The notes: generated by a model not told the origin, from the sequence alone. DNA of 64,000 bases from UBA6772 sp965183875 (GCA_965183875.1 CBCYMK010000006.1:1-64000); one strand, 5' to 3'. Positions 26,552 through 36,057 are shown, counted from the stretch's first letter. A program made the numbers and translations.

Positions 26552-27969
26552 TAGTCTACGGCGCTAAGTTTTAACATATTGGTCATTCCTTTTTCTGTAA
26601 TAGGCATACTGGCAATATTTACCACTAGGTCGTCTTTTTGAATGATCCCTTTTTTCTTTATTATATTTTTAATTTCAGCCATAGTATCATCGGTACTTGC
26701 AAAGCTGTTATAGTAATAACCACGTACACCCCATAATAAACTAAGGGTGTTCATAATTTTACGGTTGTTTGTGAAAATACATATTTTACTAGGAGGCCTA
26801 AAACTAGAAATTTTAAATGCATTATATCCTGAGTGAGTCATGGTCATAACCGCTTTTGCATTTACTTGTTCTGCAATTTTACAGGCGTTATAACAAATGG
26901 TGTCCGAAAGAAATCTACCGTTTTTTTTGTCTATTGGCATAAATTCTTCCATTTCTAAGACTGCATAATTTTCTACGTTTTTCACCACTTTATTCATGGC
27001 TTTAATAACGCGAATAGGGTATTTACCAACTGATGTTTCCCCGCTTAACATTACACCATCTACACGATCGTGCACAGCATTAGCTACGTCGTTTACATCA
27101 GACCTACTTGGACTTAAGCTATCCATCATAGACTCCATCATTTGGGTAGCTATAATTACCGGTGTAGAATATTTGATACACTTTCTGGTAATCATCTTCT
27201 GTAAATTTGGCACTCTCTCCATAGGAACTTCTACACCCAAATCTCCACGTGCTACCATAACAGCACCCGATTGCTTTATGATTGCATCAATTTGTCTAAT
27301 TGCTTCAGGTTTTTCAATTTTTGCAATTACTCGGGCGTGAGATTTACGCTCTTTAATTATCTTCTGAAGTAATTTCACATCTTGTACATTACGTACAAAA
27401 GAGAGCCCTATCCATTCGATACCAATTTTTAGCGCACAGTCTAAATCTGCTAAATCCTTAGGTGTTAAACAAGGTAAAGAGATTTTTGTGTTTGGAAGGT
27501 TAACTCCTTTTTTAGATTTTAATGCACCACCCTGTATAACTTTAGCGCGTACTTCGTTAGTGCCATTAGTGGCTTCTGCCTTTAATATCAACTTCCCATC
27601 GTCCAACATTATCCTATCGCCTACCTTAACATCTTTAGGGAATTCGGGATAAGTTATGTATATTTTAGAAGTATCTCCGATACATTCCTCTGTGGTAATG
27701 GTTATTGTTTTACCTCTTTTTAATACCTGATCAGGTTTTACCTCTCCAAGCCTTAATTTTGGTCCTTGTAAATCACCTAAAACAGCTACATTCCTGTCTT
27801 CTTCGGTATTTAGTTCTTGAACCCAGTTAAAAATTTGGATGGCTTGTTCGTGGTTACTATGCGAAAAATTTATACGTACAACATTGAGTCCTGCTGCAAA
27901 CATTTCCTTTAATATTCCTTTGTCGTACGAAGACGGGCCAATGGTGGCTACAATTTTTGTGTTATTCAT
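26551..27969 (-). CDS. pyk: Pyruvate kinase
   Basis: 472 aa. Converts phosphoenolpyruvate and ADP to pyruvate and ATP, the last step of glycolysis. The N-terminal block TKIVATIGPSSYDK, the active-site Lys in IAKIEKPEA, and the metal-binding signature MVARGDLGVEVP are intact, followed by the C-terminal allosteric-type domain (AVMTMTHSGYNA). It overlaps the upstream IPExxxVDY gene by 8 bases and the downstream peptidase by 1. Confidence 0.96.
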   Translation of the reverse strand: MNNTKIVATIGPSSYDKGILKEMFAAGLNVVRINFSHSNHEQAIQIFNWVQELNTEEDRNVAVLGDLQGPKLRLGEVKPDQVLKRGKTITITTEECIGDTSKIYITYPEFPKDVKVGDRIMLDDGKLILKAEATNGTNEVRAKVIQGGALKSKKGVNLPNTKISLPCLTPKDLADLDCALKIGIEWIGLSFVRNVQDVKLLQKIIKERKSHARVIAKIEKPEAIRQIDAIIKQSGAVMVARGDLGVEVPMERVPNLQKMITRKCIKYSTPVIIATQMMESMMDSLSPSRSDVNDVANAVHDRVDGVMLSGETSVGKYPIRVIKAMNKVVKNVENYAVLEMEEFMPIDKKNGRFLSDTICYNACKIAEQVNAKAVMTMTHSGYNAFKISSFRPPSKICIFTNNRKIMNTLSLLWGVRGYYYNSFASTDDTMAEIKNIIKKKGIIQKDDLVVNIASMPITEKGMTNMLKLSAVD

Positions 27970-28465
27970 CGATGATTAGATTTTCTTTTGAACGTAAATG
28001 GTCAATATTTACTTCATGTACACTCACTATGCGTTCAATATTTTTTATGTTTTTTATGAGTTTAAGCTTCGCTTGCTCATTGTAAATTCCGTGTAACTGA
28101 ATATAGAAATCTACATTCGGGTTTTCTGGAATTAAGTATTTTGTTTTTTTTCTATTTTGATTTAACCCATCAAAAATAGTTCCTTGATTTTTCTCTTGGT
28201 CACTGCAAAGTATCTTGCACTTATTGGCGAGTAGGTACCATTGGTTTTGGTACTGTTTATCCCAGTATTCAAATTGTGCAAAATGTGCATCTTCTAGCCC
28301 ATCTGAGTAAGACATAATAACATCTTTCTCACTCCTTTTATAACTTGTAAGAAGCTTTTTGTTTAAATGGTAAGCTAAGGTATAGTCTTTTAGTGGGCTA
28401 CATACTCCTATGAGTAGGAAGTCGTAATCATATTCAAAATCTATACTTAAACTCTTTTTTGCCAT
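27962..28465 (-). CDS. IPExxxVDY family protein
   Basis: 167 aa. Carries the motif that names the family in slightly altered form, IPENPNVDF (Phe for Tyr), near residue 124. This small cytoplasmic family is found next to pyruvate kinase in many Bacteroidota, as here (8-base overlap with pyk), and has no known function. A TATATTTG box at 28493-28500 places the transcript start about 24 bases before the ATG. Confidence 0.85.
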   Translation of the reverse strand: MAKKSLSIDFEYDYDFLLIGVCSPLKDYTLAYHLNKKLLTSYKRSEKDVIMSYSDGLEDAHFAQFEYWDKQYQNQWYLLANKCKILCSDQEKNQGTIFDGLNQNRKKTKYLIPENPNVDFYIQLHGIYNEQAKLKLIKNIKNIERIVSVHEVNIDHLRSKENLIIDE

Positions 28466-28492
28466 TTTGTAGGAATATCAATTCTCTAATGC

Positions 28493-28500
28493 CAAATATA
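28493..28500 (-). promoter_or_regulatory. -7 box TATATTTG of the IPExxxVDY-pyk unit
   Basis: Exact TAnnTTTG on the minus strand, 27 bases before the ATG at 28465, in the 111-base gap after rnc. It makes IPExxxVDY-pyk-M42-lipoprotein a separate unit from acpP-fabF-rnc. Confidence 0.5.
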
Positions 28501-28576
28501 GTTATATAGGAAGAATTTTACCCTCTGAAGTATAGGTATTATGAATTAAAGATAGACCATTAAGTGAATGGGTAGT

Positions 28577-29281
28577 TTAGATGTTTAAACTCTCGCATGC
28601 AATTTTTGCGGTAGCTTCTTCAGCTTTTTTCTTAGAGCTAGCTGTAGCCTTCGCTATAATTTCTTCTTCTAGTATTAGTGCCATTCCAAAGCTTTTATTA
28701 TGCGATTCACCTGTTTCGCTTTCTAGTTGGAATTCAAACTCTTTACTGTTCTTTTGAGTCCAATGAATGAAGTGTTTTTTATAACTACTTATTTCTTTTT
28801 CTAATTCAGCTAAAGAAAAGTGTGCAGTGATAATTTTTTCAATAATAAACTTTTTGCAAAAGAATGCTCCTTTATCTAGGTAAACAGCAGCAATAAGGGC
28901 TTCAAAAGCATTTCCCAAAACAGAAACTGGTATTTTCCCTCCTAAATTAGTTTGAACAAAAAGGTCAATTTTAAATTCTTTAGCAAGTTTATTTAGGGTT
29001 CGTCTACTTACCATTTTCGAGCGTATATCAGTAAGTATACCCTCGTCTTTAGTTGGTAAATTATGGTATAGATATTCGGTAATAACAGAATCTAAAATAG
29101 AATCACCTAAAAACTCCAGCCGCTCATTGTCGCCATACAAAGGCTCTTCAATAGAGCTGTGGCAAAAAGCTTGATGGTAAAGTTGAATATTCTCAGGAGT
29201 AAAGCCTAAAATGGGACTCAACTCGAAAGTTAATGGGTCTGTAGAAGGGGTAAATAAAAGCTTGTTAAGCCACTTCATCAT
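28577..29281 (-). CDS. rnc: Ribonuclease III
   Basis: 234 aa. The signature NERLEFLGDSILD spans residues 52-64, and the second acidic motif (LGNAFEALIAAVYLD) provides the other metal ligands. A double-stranded RNA-binding domain occupies about 160-234 (SETGESHNKSFGMALILEEE..AKATASSKKKAEEATAKIA). It processes rRNA precursors and double-stranded RNA. It overlaps fabF by one base, the acpP-fabF-rnc order common in Bacteroidota. Confidence 0.95.
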   Translation of the reverse strand: MMKWLNKLLFTPSTDPLTFELSPILGFTPENIQLYHQAFCHSSIEEPLYGDNERLEFLGDSILDSVITEYLYHNLPTKDEGILTDIRSKMVSRRTLNKLAKEFKIDLFVQTNLGGKIPVSVLGNAFEALIAAVYLDKGAFFCKKFIIEKIITAHFSLAELEKEISSYKKHFIHWTQKNSKEFEFQLESETGESHNKSFGMALILEEEIIAKATASSKKKAEEATAKIACESLNI

Positions 29282-30534
29282 TAAGCGTCAAATGCTTTAA
29301 GAATAATAGATGCATTGTGTCCACCAAATCCAAAAGTATTACTCATTATCGCTTTTACTTCTTTCTTTTGCGCTTTGTTAAGGGTGAAATTTAATTTCTC
29401 ATCTATCTCCTCATCAAAATTCTCATTGTTGATGGTTGGAGGGATGATTCCCTTTTGTAAAGCTAAGATCGAGGCAATTGCTTCTACTGCACCAGCTGCA
29501 CCTAATAAGTGGCCAGTCATAGATTTAGTAGAGCTAATGTTAAGGTCGTAAGCGTGCTGGCCAAAAACTGTTTTTATAGCTTTAGATTCAGCTATATCTC
29601 CAAGTGGAGTAGAAGTCCCGTGTACATTGATATAATCAATTTCTTCAGGTTTCATTTCAGCATCATCTAGGGCGTTTATCATCACTCTAATAGCACCTCT
29701 TCCTTCAGGATGTGGAGCTGTAATGTGATGTGCATCGGCAGAGAGACCTCCACCCATAACTTCACAGTAAATTTTAGCACCTCTTTTTATGGCGTGTTCG
29801 TACTCTTCAAGTATCAATGTTCCAGCACCTTCACCTAAGACAAATCCATCTCTATCCTTGTCAAATGGTCTCGAGGCAGATTTAGGATCGTCGTTGCGAG
29901 TAGAAAGCGCTTTAAGAGCGTTAAATCCTCCAACACCGGCTTGGTTAACTGAAGCTTCAGATCCTCCCGTAACAATAATATCTGCTTTACCTAAACGGAT
30001 ATAGTTGAAAGAGTCTAATAAAGCATTTGAAGAAGAGGCACATGCCGATACGGTAGTGAAGTTTGGTCCACGTAAGCCGTATTTAATAGAAATCATCCCT
30101 GCAGCGATATCTGCAATCATTTTAGGAATGAAAAATGGGTTGTAACGAGGAGTTCCATCACCATTGGCAAAGTTGGTAACCTCGTCGTAGAAAGTTTTTA
30201 TACCTCCAATTCCCGAGCCCCAAATTACACCCGCACGATCAGGGTCTATAGCATCAAGGTCAATTTTGGAATCCTCCATTGCCTCGGCAGTAGCCACCAT
30301 AGCGTACTGAGTGTATGGGTCTTGTTTACGGGCTTCCTTGCGATCTATATGATCGGTAGGATTAAAATCTTTGACTTCACAAGCGAATTGAGTCTTGAAT
30401 TTGGATGCATCGAAACGGGTGATAGGAGCTGCGCCGCTAACACCATTCGTTAAGTTTTCCCAATATTCTGAAACATTATTACCTATAGGAGTTAATGCTC
30501 CTAGGCCTGTTACAACAACTCTTTTCAACTGCAT
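29281..30534 (-). CDS. fabF: Beta-ketoacyl-ACP synthase II (FabF)
   Basis: 417 aa condensing enzyme of fatty-acid elongation. The triad Cys165 (VSACASS), His305 (NVHGTSTPLGD) and His342 (KSMTGHLLGAAG) is intact. It condenses malonyl-ACP with acyl-ACP; its carrier is encoded 21 bases upstream. Full length, no oddities. Confidence 0.96.
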   Translation of the reverse strand: MQLKRVVVTGLGALTPIGNNVSEYWENLTNGVSGAAPITRFDASKFKTQFACEVKDFNPTDHIDRKEARKQDPYTQYAMVATAEAMEDSKIDLDAIDPDRAGVIWGSGIGGIKTFYDEVTNFANGDGTPRYNPFFIPKMIADIAAGMISIKYGLRGPNFTTVSACASSSNALLDSFNYIRLGKADIIVTGGSEASVNQAGVGGFNALKALSTRNDDPKSASRPFDKDRDGFVLGEGAGTLILEEYEHAIKRGAKIYCEVMGGGLSADAHHITAPHPEGRGAIRVMINALDDAEMKPEEIDYINVHGTSTPLGDIAESKAIKTVFGQHAYDLNISSTKSMTGHLLGAAGAVEAIASILALQKGIIPPTINNENFDEEIDEKLNFTLNKAQKKEVKAIMSNTFGFGGHNASIILKAFDA

Positions 30535-30555
30535 ACTGTCAAATTAAGATTTAAA

Positions 30556-30786
30556 TTAAGCTTTCTCGATGTAGTCGATTGCCGATCCTACAGTAGAAAT
30601 TGATTCTGCTTGGTCATCTGGAATTTGAATATCGAATTCTTTTTCGAATTCCATAATTAATTCTACAGTATCCAATGAATCTGCTCCTAAGTCGTTAGTG
30701 AAACTTGCGTCGTTTGTTACTTCGCTTTCATCAACTCCTAATTTGTCAACTATAATAGCTTTTACTTTAGATGCTACGTCAGACAT
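30556..30786 (-). CDS. acpP: Acyl carrier protein
   Basis: 76 aa acidic four-helix protein. Ser37 in GADSLDTVELIM is the phosphopantetheine attachment site. It carries growing acyl chains for FabF, encoded directly downstream. First gene of the unit; no exact TAnnTTTG box was found in the 131-base gap shared with purN, the closest being TTTCTTTG near 30817-30824. Confidence 0.97.
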   Translation of the reverse strand: MSDVASKVKAIIVDKLGVDESEVTNDASFTNDLGADSLDTVELIMEFEKEFDIQIPDDQAESISTVGSAIDYIEKA

Positions 30787-30905
30787 AATTTTCTTATTTT
30801 GGTTAGTAATTTCGTTGCAAAGAAATACAGAATCTTAAAAACAGCCAAATTTTTTGAACCATGAAATTACGATTCATAGATATTAGCTAGTAATAAAATC
30901 TTATT

Positions 30906-30913
30906 TAGATTTG
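30906..30913 (+). promoter_or_regulatory. -7 box TAGATTTG of purN, leaderless spacing
   Basis: Exact TAnnTTTG match ending 4 bases before the purN ATG (30918). The transcript should begin at the start codon. No good -33 TTG is visible. Confidence 0.55.
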
Positions 30914-30917
30914 CACT

Positions 30918-31478
30918 ATGACAAAAATAGCAATTTTCGCTTCAGGTTCAGGTTCAAATGCCGAAAATATAATTGAGCATTTTCAGGGTGTAGAGGACGT
31001 TGAGGTTGTTTTAGTACTCTCAAATAAAAGAGAAGCTTTCGTTTTAGAGCGCTCAGCAAAGTACTCGGTACCCTCCTTTATTTTCTCTAAAGATATGTTA
31101 CAAAACAGTACTAAAGTGCTCGATGTTCTTCATAATTCGAATGCAAGCATTATAATTTTAGCCGGATTTTTGCTTAAAATACCTGAATCTCTTGTAAAAG
31201 CGTATCCGAATAGAATTGTGAATATACACCCTGCTTTACTGCCCAAATATGGTGGCAAGGGGATGTATGGTATGAATGTACATAAAGCTGTAGTAGCTAA
31301 TAAAGAAAAAGTATCGGGTATTACAATTCATTATGTAAATGAACACTACGATGAAGGGGCATATATCTTTCAAGCTTCTTGTGAAATTTTGAGTACAGAT
31401 AAACCTGAAGATGTTCAGCAAAAAGTTCAAAAACTAGAAGCTATCCATTTTCCTAAAGTAATTGAATCTATACTCTAA
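30918..31478 (+). CDS. purN: Phosphoribosylglycinamide formyltransferase (PurN)
   Basis: 186 aa. Transfers formyl from 10-formyl-THF to GAR in purine synthesis. N-terminal IAIFASGSGSNAENII (Rossmann loop), the catalytic block RIVNIHPALLPKYGG with Asn/His, and GITIHYVNEHYDEGAYIFQ with the catalytic Asp are intact. The stop overlaps the rnhA start (TAATG). Short for the family but complete. Confidence 0.94.
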   Translation: MTKIAIFASGSGSNAENIIEHFQGVEDVEVVLVLSNKREAFVLERSAKYSVPSFIFSKDMLQNSTKVLDVLHNSNASIIILAGFLLKIPESLVKAYPNRIVNIHPALLPKYGGKGMYGMNVHKAVVANKEKVSGITIHYVNEHYDEGAYIFQASCEILSTDKPEDVQQKVQKLEAIHFPKVIESIL

Positions 31479-31954
31479 TGAAGATATTTATTTATACAGA
31501 TGGAGCTGCAAGCGGAAATCCGGGACCTGGTGGTTATGGAATTGTGATGGTTGCTGGAGAGTTCCGTAGAGAATTAGCTGAAGGCTTTAGGCATACGACC
31601 AATAACAGAATGGAGTTGTTGGCAGTAATTGTTGCCTTAGAAAAAATTAAGTCTGCTGGTGCTGATGTTTTAGTGACTTCCGATTCTAAATATGTGATAG
31701 ACTCAGTTGTAAAGGGATGGGTATTTAACTGGGTTAAAAAGGGTTTTAAAGGAAAAAAGAATCCAGATTTATGGAAACGTTTTCTAAAAATTTACCGAAA
31801 ACACGATGTTAAATTTCAATGGGTGAAAGGACATAATAATCATCCAGAAAATGAACGATGTGATGCTTTAGCAGTTAGCGCTTCCAAAAGAACTGACCTA
31901 CCAATGGATAAAGGTTATGAGGAGTTCTTGAAATCTCAAAATGGGATTTTCTAA
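31478..31954 (+). CDS. rnhA: Ribonuclease HI
   Basis: 158 aa. The acidic catalytic residues are Asp8 (IYTDGAASGNPG), Glu46 (NNRMELLAV), Asp69 (TSDSKYV) and Asp129 (NERCDALA), with His119 in the flexible loop (VKGHNNHPEN). Degrades the RNA strand of RNA-DNA hybrids. Translationally coupled to purN by a one-base overlap. A basic handle (WVKKGFKGKKNPDLWK) is present as in E. coli RnhA. Confidence 0.95.
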   Translation: MKIFIYTDGAASGNPGPGGYGIVMVAGEFRRELAEGFRHTTNNRMELLAVIVALEKIKSAGADVLVTSDSKYVIDSVVKGWVFNWVKKGFKGKKNPDLWKRFLKIYRKHDVKFQWVKGHNNHPENERCDALAVSASKRTDLPMDKGYEEFLKSQNGIF

Positions 31955-32110
31955 TATGGATAATCTGTTGATTACATAACAAGTCAAAAGAGGGCTCTCT
32001 TCGTATTATTGATTGCTCAATTTGAGCTCTTTACTTCCTTTTTTCAAAGTGTTATTATACAGGAATTAGACTTATTACCCGTGTTGAATTAATAAACATA
32101 TTTATAATCA

Positions 32111-32139
32111 AAAAAGCCCCTATAAATAGGGGCTTTTTT
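32111..32139. terminator. Bidirectional terminator between rnhA and the M1 peptidase gene
   Basis: Stem gcccctat (32116-32123) / ataggggc (32126-32133) with A-run on the left and T6 on the right, placed between convergent genes. The 150 bases between rnhA and the hairpin hold nothing that I recognise. Confidence 0.85.
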
Positions 32140-32156
32140 GATGGAAAAACGCTCTA

Positions 32157-34694
32157 TTATTTCCCTAAATACAAGAGTACATTTTTGTCTGTTTCTGCGG
32201 CTAGGAGCCTTTGGTATACTTGGTTGATGGCTGCTTTAAAGGCAGGGTTTTCTCCAGTGTATTCTTTAAGTATTTGAAGTGCATAATACCGAATATACCA
32301 AGTTGAAAGAGAAGCTACTTTGGCTTCTAGTTTTAGAAGTGATTTAGTATAAAGTGCAGCTTCGTTATTTTCTAAATAAAAGACAAGATTTGCGATCATT
32401 TCTACTGCATCAAAACCCGTTGATTTTTCAAATTCTGAGTGGATTAAATTGCTGTCTGCAAGGTCTCCATTTTTAGCTATTGTATATAAGACTGCATCTT
32501 TCAATTCGCTGCTCACCTCTATTGGTTCTAATTTAGCCAAATTATAAGCCTCGGTAGGTTTTACTATTTGTAGAGCTCTAAGGGCTTCTCCTGCTACAAT
32601 ATAAGAAGGGTCTTTAACGAGTTTAGCGTATAGTTTGTCGTGTTCTCTACTCGCTGTATTTTCGTCTTTATCAAAGAAAGTGCTTAAGGAATAAACGGAT
32701 GCAGCTCTAACATCAGATTTTTTATCCGTAGATGCGAGTTCAATTAATTGACCTTCGAGTGTCCCTTTAGTACGTGGGTCTACTTTTTCAAAGTAATCTA
32801 ATCCTTGTGTTTTAATTGCCCAAAATGAATCGTTTAAAGCGCTTTTTACTGCGTCCGATTGCACGGCAAAATTACTGCTGTTCGCAAGGCTATCTACTGC
32901 TTCCATACGATCAAAATAGTGCGGAGCATTTTTTAGCTGATACATCCATTGCTCGTCTGTTTTATCGAAGCTTATTTCTGCTAATAAATAATGGTCAGCA
33001 TCAAAAACTACTAGGTCTGCTTCTCTTGAAGTTTGGAATGTAAAGGTCTCTGCTTGTTTGTTCAATTCAATAGCATAACGTTTTATCACCCCATTTTCAT
33101 AAATCCCTATTTCTACAGGTATTTTGTATAATGGCGTTGTTTCTAAGGATTGATTTTGACTTATTCTTAACGAAACACTATTCGCTTCTATAGTTTGCTC
33201 AACAGAAATTTGGGGATGACCAGAAGCTAAAAACCACTGATTAAAGAACCAATTTAAATCTTGACCAGATACCTGCTCCATAGCCAATCGCAATTGGTGA
33301 ACCTCAACCGCTTGGTTGGCGTATTCTGTTAAGTAATGCTCTAGGCCATTAAAGAATGCATCGTCTCCAATAGAATAGCGCAGCATATGTAAAATCCTTC
33401 CGCCTTTTGCGTAAGAATGGCTGTCGAACATATGATTAGGGTTTTCGTTGTCGAAGCGAATATGATCTACTTGCTTTCGTGTAGACTCACTTAGGTATTG
33501 TTTTAAATCGCTATGAATATAGTGTGCAGCTTCGTCTGCGCTATATTTTCCTTCCATCCATAAATACTCTCCGTAGGTGGCAAAACCCTCGTTAAGCGGT
33601 AGGTTTGGCCACGACTCGCAGGTAACCCAATCGCCAAACCAATGGTGGAAAAGTTCATGGGCAATAATCATTTCGTTCGGATCGTCTATAAACTCTCTTT
33701 CATCAGAATAAACAAATTCTCCATGTATTACTGCTGTGGTATTTTCCATAGCTCCAGAAACATAATCGCGAACAATTACCTGAGAATATTTCTCCCATGG
33801 ATAATCAAATCCTAAGAGTTGAGAATAGAATTCCATCATCTCTGGAGTTTTACCAAAGATGCGTTGTGCGTGTTTTTCTTCTTTTGGCTCAACGTAGTAG
33901 TTGACGTCTAGATCTCTCCATTTATCCTCAGTAATAGAAAATTCTCCTACTGCCATCATAAATAAATACGGGGCATGTTCTTGCTTTTGAATCCATAAAT
34001 CTGTTCTCGTCCCGTTTGGATTAGAAATGGAGCTTGTTAAAATACCGTTTGAAAGCGTAGTGTATTTTTCTTGTACCGTAATAGCCAATTCTTGCGTACA
34101 ACGCTCGTTCGGTTTGTCGATGCAAGGAAACCAGCAAGAGCTAGACTCTGTCTCTCCCTGTGTCCATATTTGCATAGGCTTATCTTCCGATCCATCAGGG
34201 TTTATAAAATACAATCCTTTGGCATCTGTAATCGCAGCACCCCCTTCAATTACTAAGTCATCTGGCTTGGCTGTATAGTTTATATAAAGACTGTATGTCT
34301 CGTTGCGGCTATATGTTCTGTCTAGTTGAACGGTAATTTGTAAGTCGTTATAGGAATATGATAAATCTGTTTTTTGTCCTTCTTTACTTACTAATGCGAT
34401 TTGATGAATATCGAATCCTTTGGCATCTATAAGAACCGAATTTTGAGCATGGAAGTAGGGTTTAAAGTCTAATGTAGCTTCTCCTAAAAGATGTTTTTTA
34501 TTCCAGTCAAACGATACATCTAGTTTGGTGTGCAGTAAGTCGTTTATCCGTTCTGGAGATTCGTGATAATAAGCTCTCTCTGTAATTTGAGGGCTCTCTA
34601 ATAGCACTTCATCTAATTGTATGCTGCTTTTTTGCAATACTGTACATGAGCTAATGCTCAAGAGTCCTAATAAAAAAATAGGTATATTTTTCAT
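32157..34694 (-). CDS. M1-family metalloaminopeptidase, lipoprotein
   Basis: 845 aa. Lipoprotein signal with Cys17 (LSISSCTVL). The M1 exopeptidase motif GAMEN is at 314-318 and the zinc site HELFHHW...NEGFATYGE gives His346, His350 and Glu369 with catalytic Glu347. N-terminal beta-sandwich about 50-250; C-terminal HEAT-like helical region about 590-845. It removes N-terminal amino acids from peptides, here probably in the periplasm or at the outer membrane. Monocistronic, convergent with rnhA. Confidence 0.93.
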   Translation of the reverse strand: MKNIPIFLLGLLSISSCTVLQKSSIQLDEVLLESPQITERAYYHESPERINDLLHTKLDVSFDWNKKHLLGEATLDFKPYFHAQNSVLIDAKGFDIHQIALVSKEGQKTDLSYSYNDLQITVQLDRTYSRNETYSLYINYTAKPDDLVIEGGAAITDAKGLYFINPDGSEDKPMQIWTQGETESSSCWFPCIDKPNERCTQELAITVQEKYTTLSNGILTSSISNPNGTRTDLWIQKQEHAPYLFMMAVGEFSITEDKWRDLDVNYYVEPKEEKHAQRIFGKTPEMMEFYSQLLGFDYPWEKYSQVIVRDYVSGAMENTTAVIHGEFVYSDEREFIDDPNEMIIAHELFHHWFGDWVTCESWPNLPLNEGFATYGEYLWMEGKYSADEAAHYIHSDLKQYLSESTRKQVDHIRFDNENPNHMFDSHSYAKGGRILHMLRYSIGDDAFFNGLEHYLTEYANQAVEVHQLRLAMEQVSGQDLNWFFNQWFLASGHPQISVEQTIEANSVSLRISQNQSLETTPLYKIPVEIGIYENGVIKRYAIELNKQAETFTFQTSREADLVVFDADHYLLAEISFDKTDEQWMYQLKNAPHYFDRMEAVDSLANSSNFAVQSDAVKSALNDSFWAIKTQGLDYFEKVDPRTKGTLEGQLIELASTDKKSDVRAASVYSLSTFFDKDENTASREHDKLYAKLVKDPSYIVAGEALRALQIVKPTEAYNLAKLEPIEVSSELKDAVLYTIAKNGDLADSNLIHSEFEKSTGFDAVEMIANLVFYLENNEAALYTKSLLKLEAKVASLSTWYIRYYALQILKEYTGENPAFKAAINQVYQRLLAAETDKNVLLYLGK

Positions 34695-34743
34695 CGCTAA
34701 TTTGAAAATTTGGGATTGAATATTTTATCTTACTACTTACTAC

Positions 34744-35484
34744 TTACCTACCGGATACATTTAAAATCTTCGTTTTCTTTTTAAGTGTTCTAAGTACCAA
34801 TGTAATTATTCCACTAATAAGAAGTGCATATACCCAAAATGTGTCTAATTCCCAGACCGAATGTCTAGTGAAGTTCTCAATCAAATCGAATAATGAAAAG
34901 GTAAAGAATAGTGCGAAAAACCCACTGTATTCTCTTTTAAGTACATTTTTGAAAGAAAAATATAAGTCTGGTTTTTCCCATCCGCTTAAGCGGGGAAGGA
35001 AAATAGGTGTTTTTAAAGTCCAATTTACGTACGGTTCTCCATACTTATTGCGTAAGAAGTTTTCCTCTGCAAATATGATGCGTTCGTAATACATCCAAAA
35101 ACACATGATATAGAATATGCTAAACCAATTTATATTAATGAATAAGATGATGGCAAACCACATAAAGAAATTTCCAAGGTATAATGGGTTTCTCATTAGG
35201 CTGTACATTCCTTTGGTGTTTAAAGATTCTGCTACCTGTCCGTGTGTGTTTCTACCTGAGGTTCCTCGTGGTGTATAGCCTAATGTAATGGCACGTATGA
35301 TTTGTCCTAGTAATCCAACAGCTAAACAAGAAGCTTCAAATAATAATGTGTGCTCTGCTGTATTTCCTGCTTTAATAGTATATATATAAAGTGCTAATCC
35401 GATAACAGCAAAAGGAATGGGTAGTTTAGATCGGTGTTTAAACAGTCTGTTTCCTTGGGTGTTTAATTCTTCTATAAGTGCCAT
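34744..35484 (-). CDS. Isoprenylcysteine carboxyl methyltransferase-type membrane methyltransferase
   Basis: 246 aa with five or more hydrophobic segments and the ICMT/PEMT-like SAM-binding motif MRNPLYLGNFFMW (about 95-107), followed by EENFLRNKYGEPYVNW (about 137-152). This superfamily methylates isoprenylcysteine, phospholipids or other lipid-linked acceptors; the bacterial acceptor here is unknown. Divergent from the biotin carrier gene with a 69-base gap. Confidence 0.82.
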   Translation of the reverse strand: MALIEELNTQGNRLFKHRSKLPIPFAVIGLALYIYTIKAGNTAEHTLLFEASCLAVGLLGQIIRAITLGYTPRGTSGRNTHGQVAESLNTKGMYSLMRNPLYLGNFFMWFAIILFININWFSIFYIMCFWMYYERIIFAEENFLRNKYGEPYVNWTLKTPIFLPRLSGWEKPDLYFSFKNVLKREYSGFFALFFTFSLFDLIENFTRHSVWELDTFWVYALLISGIITLVLRTLKKKTKILNVSGR

Positions 35485-35519
35485 GTTTTTTTTCTTTGAT
35501 TTGCTCGACTAAAATAGGT

Positions 35520-35527
35520 TATCTTTG
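35520..35527 (+). promoter_or_regulatory. -7 box TATCTTTG of the biotin carrier gene
   Basis: Exact TAnnTTTG match 26 bases before the ATG at 35554. It gives a short leader, in contrast to the leaderless genes of this window. Confidence 0.5.
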
Positions 35528-35553
35528 GCAGATACTAACGAAGCATCTTAAAT

Positions 35554-36057
35554 ATGTACAAGGCTAAAGTAAATGAGCAGCAATTTGAAATTAATTTCTC
35601 TGATAAAGAGGGCTTAGAAGGTACCTTAAATGGTGCGTCTTTTGACATGGATTTAGTTAGTCAAGGTTCCGTTCATCATTTAATTCACGAACATAAATCG
35701 TATGCAGTTGAGCTAGTAGAACTCAATAAAGAAGATAAGTTTTGTGTGCTTAAAGTTAATAATCAAGAAATTACCGTTGCTATAGAAGATAAGTACGATG
35801 CCTTATTGAAGCAGTTAGGAATGGAAAACATGAACAATCAGAAGGTAAATGAGGTGAAAGCTCCTATGCCTGGGTTGGTATTAAATATTTTGGTTGAGGC
35901 TGGGCAAGAGGTTGTTAAAGGAGATGGCTTGTTTGTTCTTGAAGCTATGAAAATGGAGAATATTATTAAGTCACCTACCGATGCTGTAATAAAATCGATT
36001 GAAGTAGAAAAAGGAATTGCTGTAGAGAAGAATCAAGTATTAGTGAAGTTTGAATAA
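35554..36057 (+). CDS. Biotin carboxyl carrier protein (acyl-CoA carboxylase subunit)
   Basis: 167 aa. The biotinyl domain occupies about 99-167 with the biotin-accepting Lys133 in LEAMKMENII, preceded by the Pro-rich hinge APMPGLVL. The N-terminal ~90 residues are the short extra domain seen in Bacteroidota carriers associated with propionyl/acetyl-CoA carboxylases. No carboxylase or transferase subunits are adjacent, so its partner is encoded elsewhere. Confidence 0.9.
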   Translation: MYKAKVNEQQFEINFSDKEGLEGTLNGASFDMDLVSQGSVHHLIHEHKSYAVELVELNKEDKFCVLKVNNQEITVAIEDKYDALLKQLGMENMNNQKVNEVKAPMPGLVLNILVEAGQEVVKGDGLFVLEAMKMENIIKSPTDAVIKSIEVEKGIAVEKNQVLVKFE

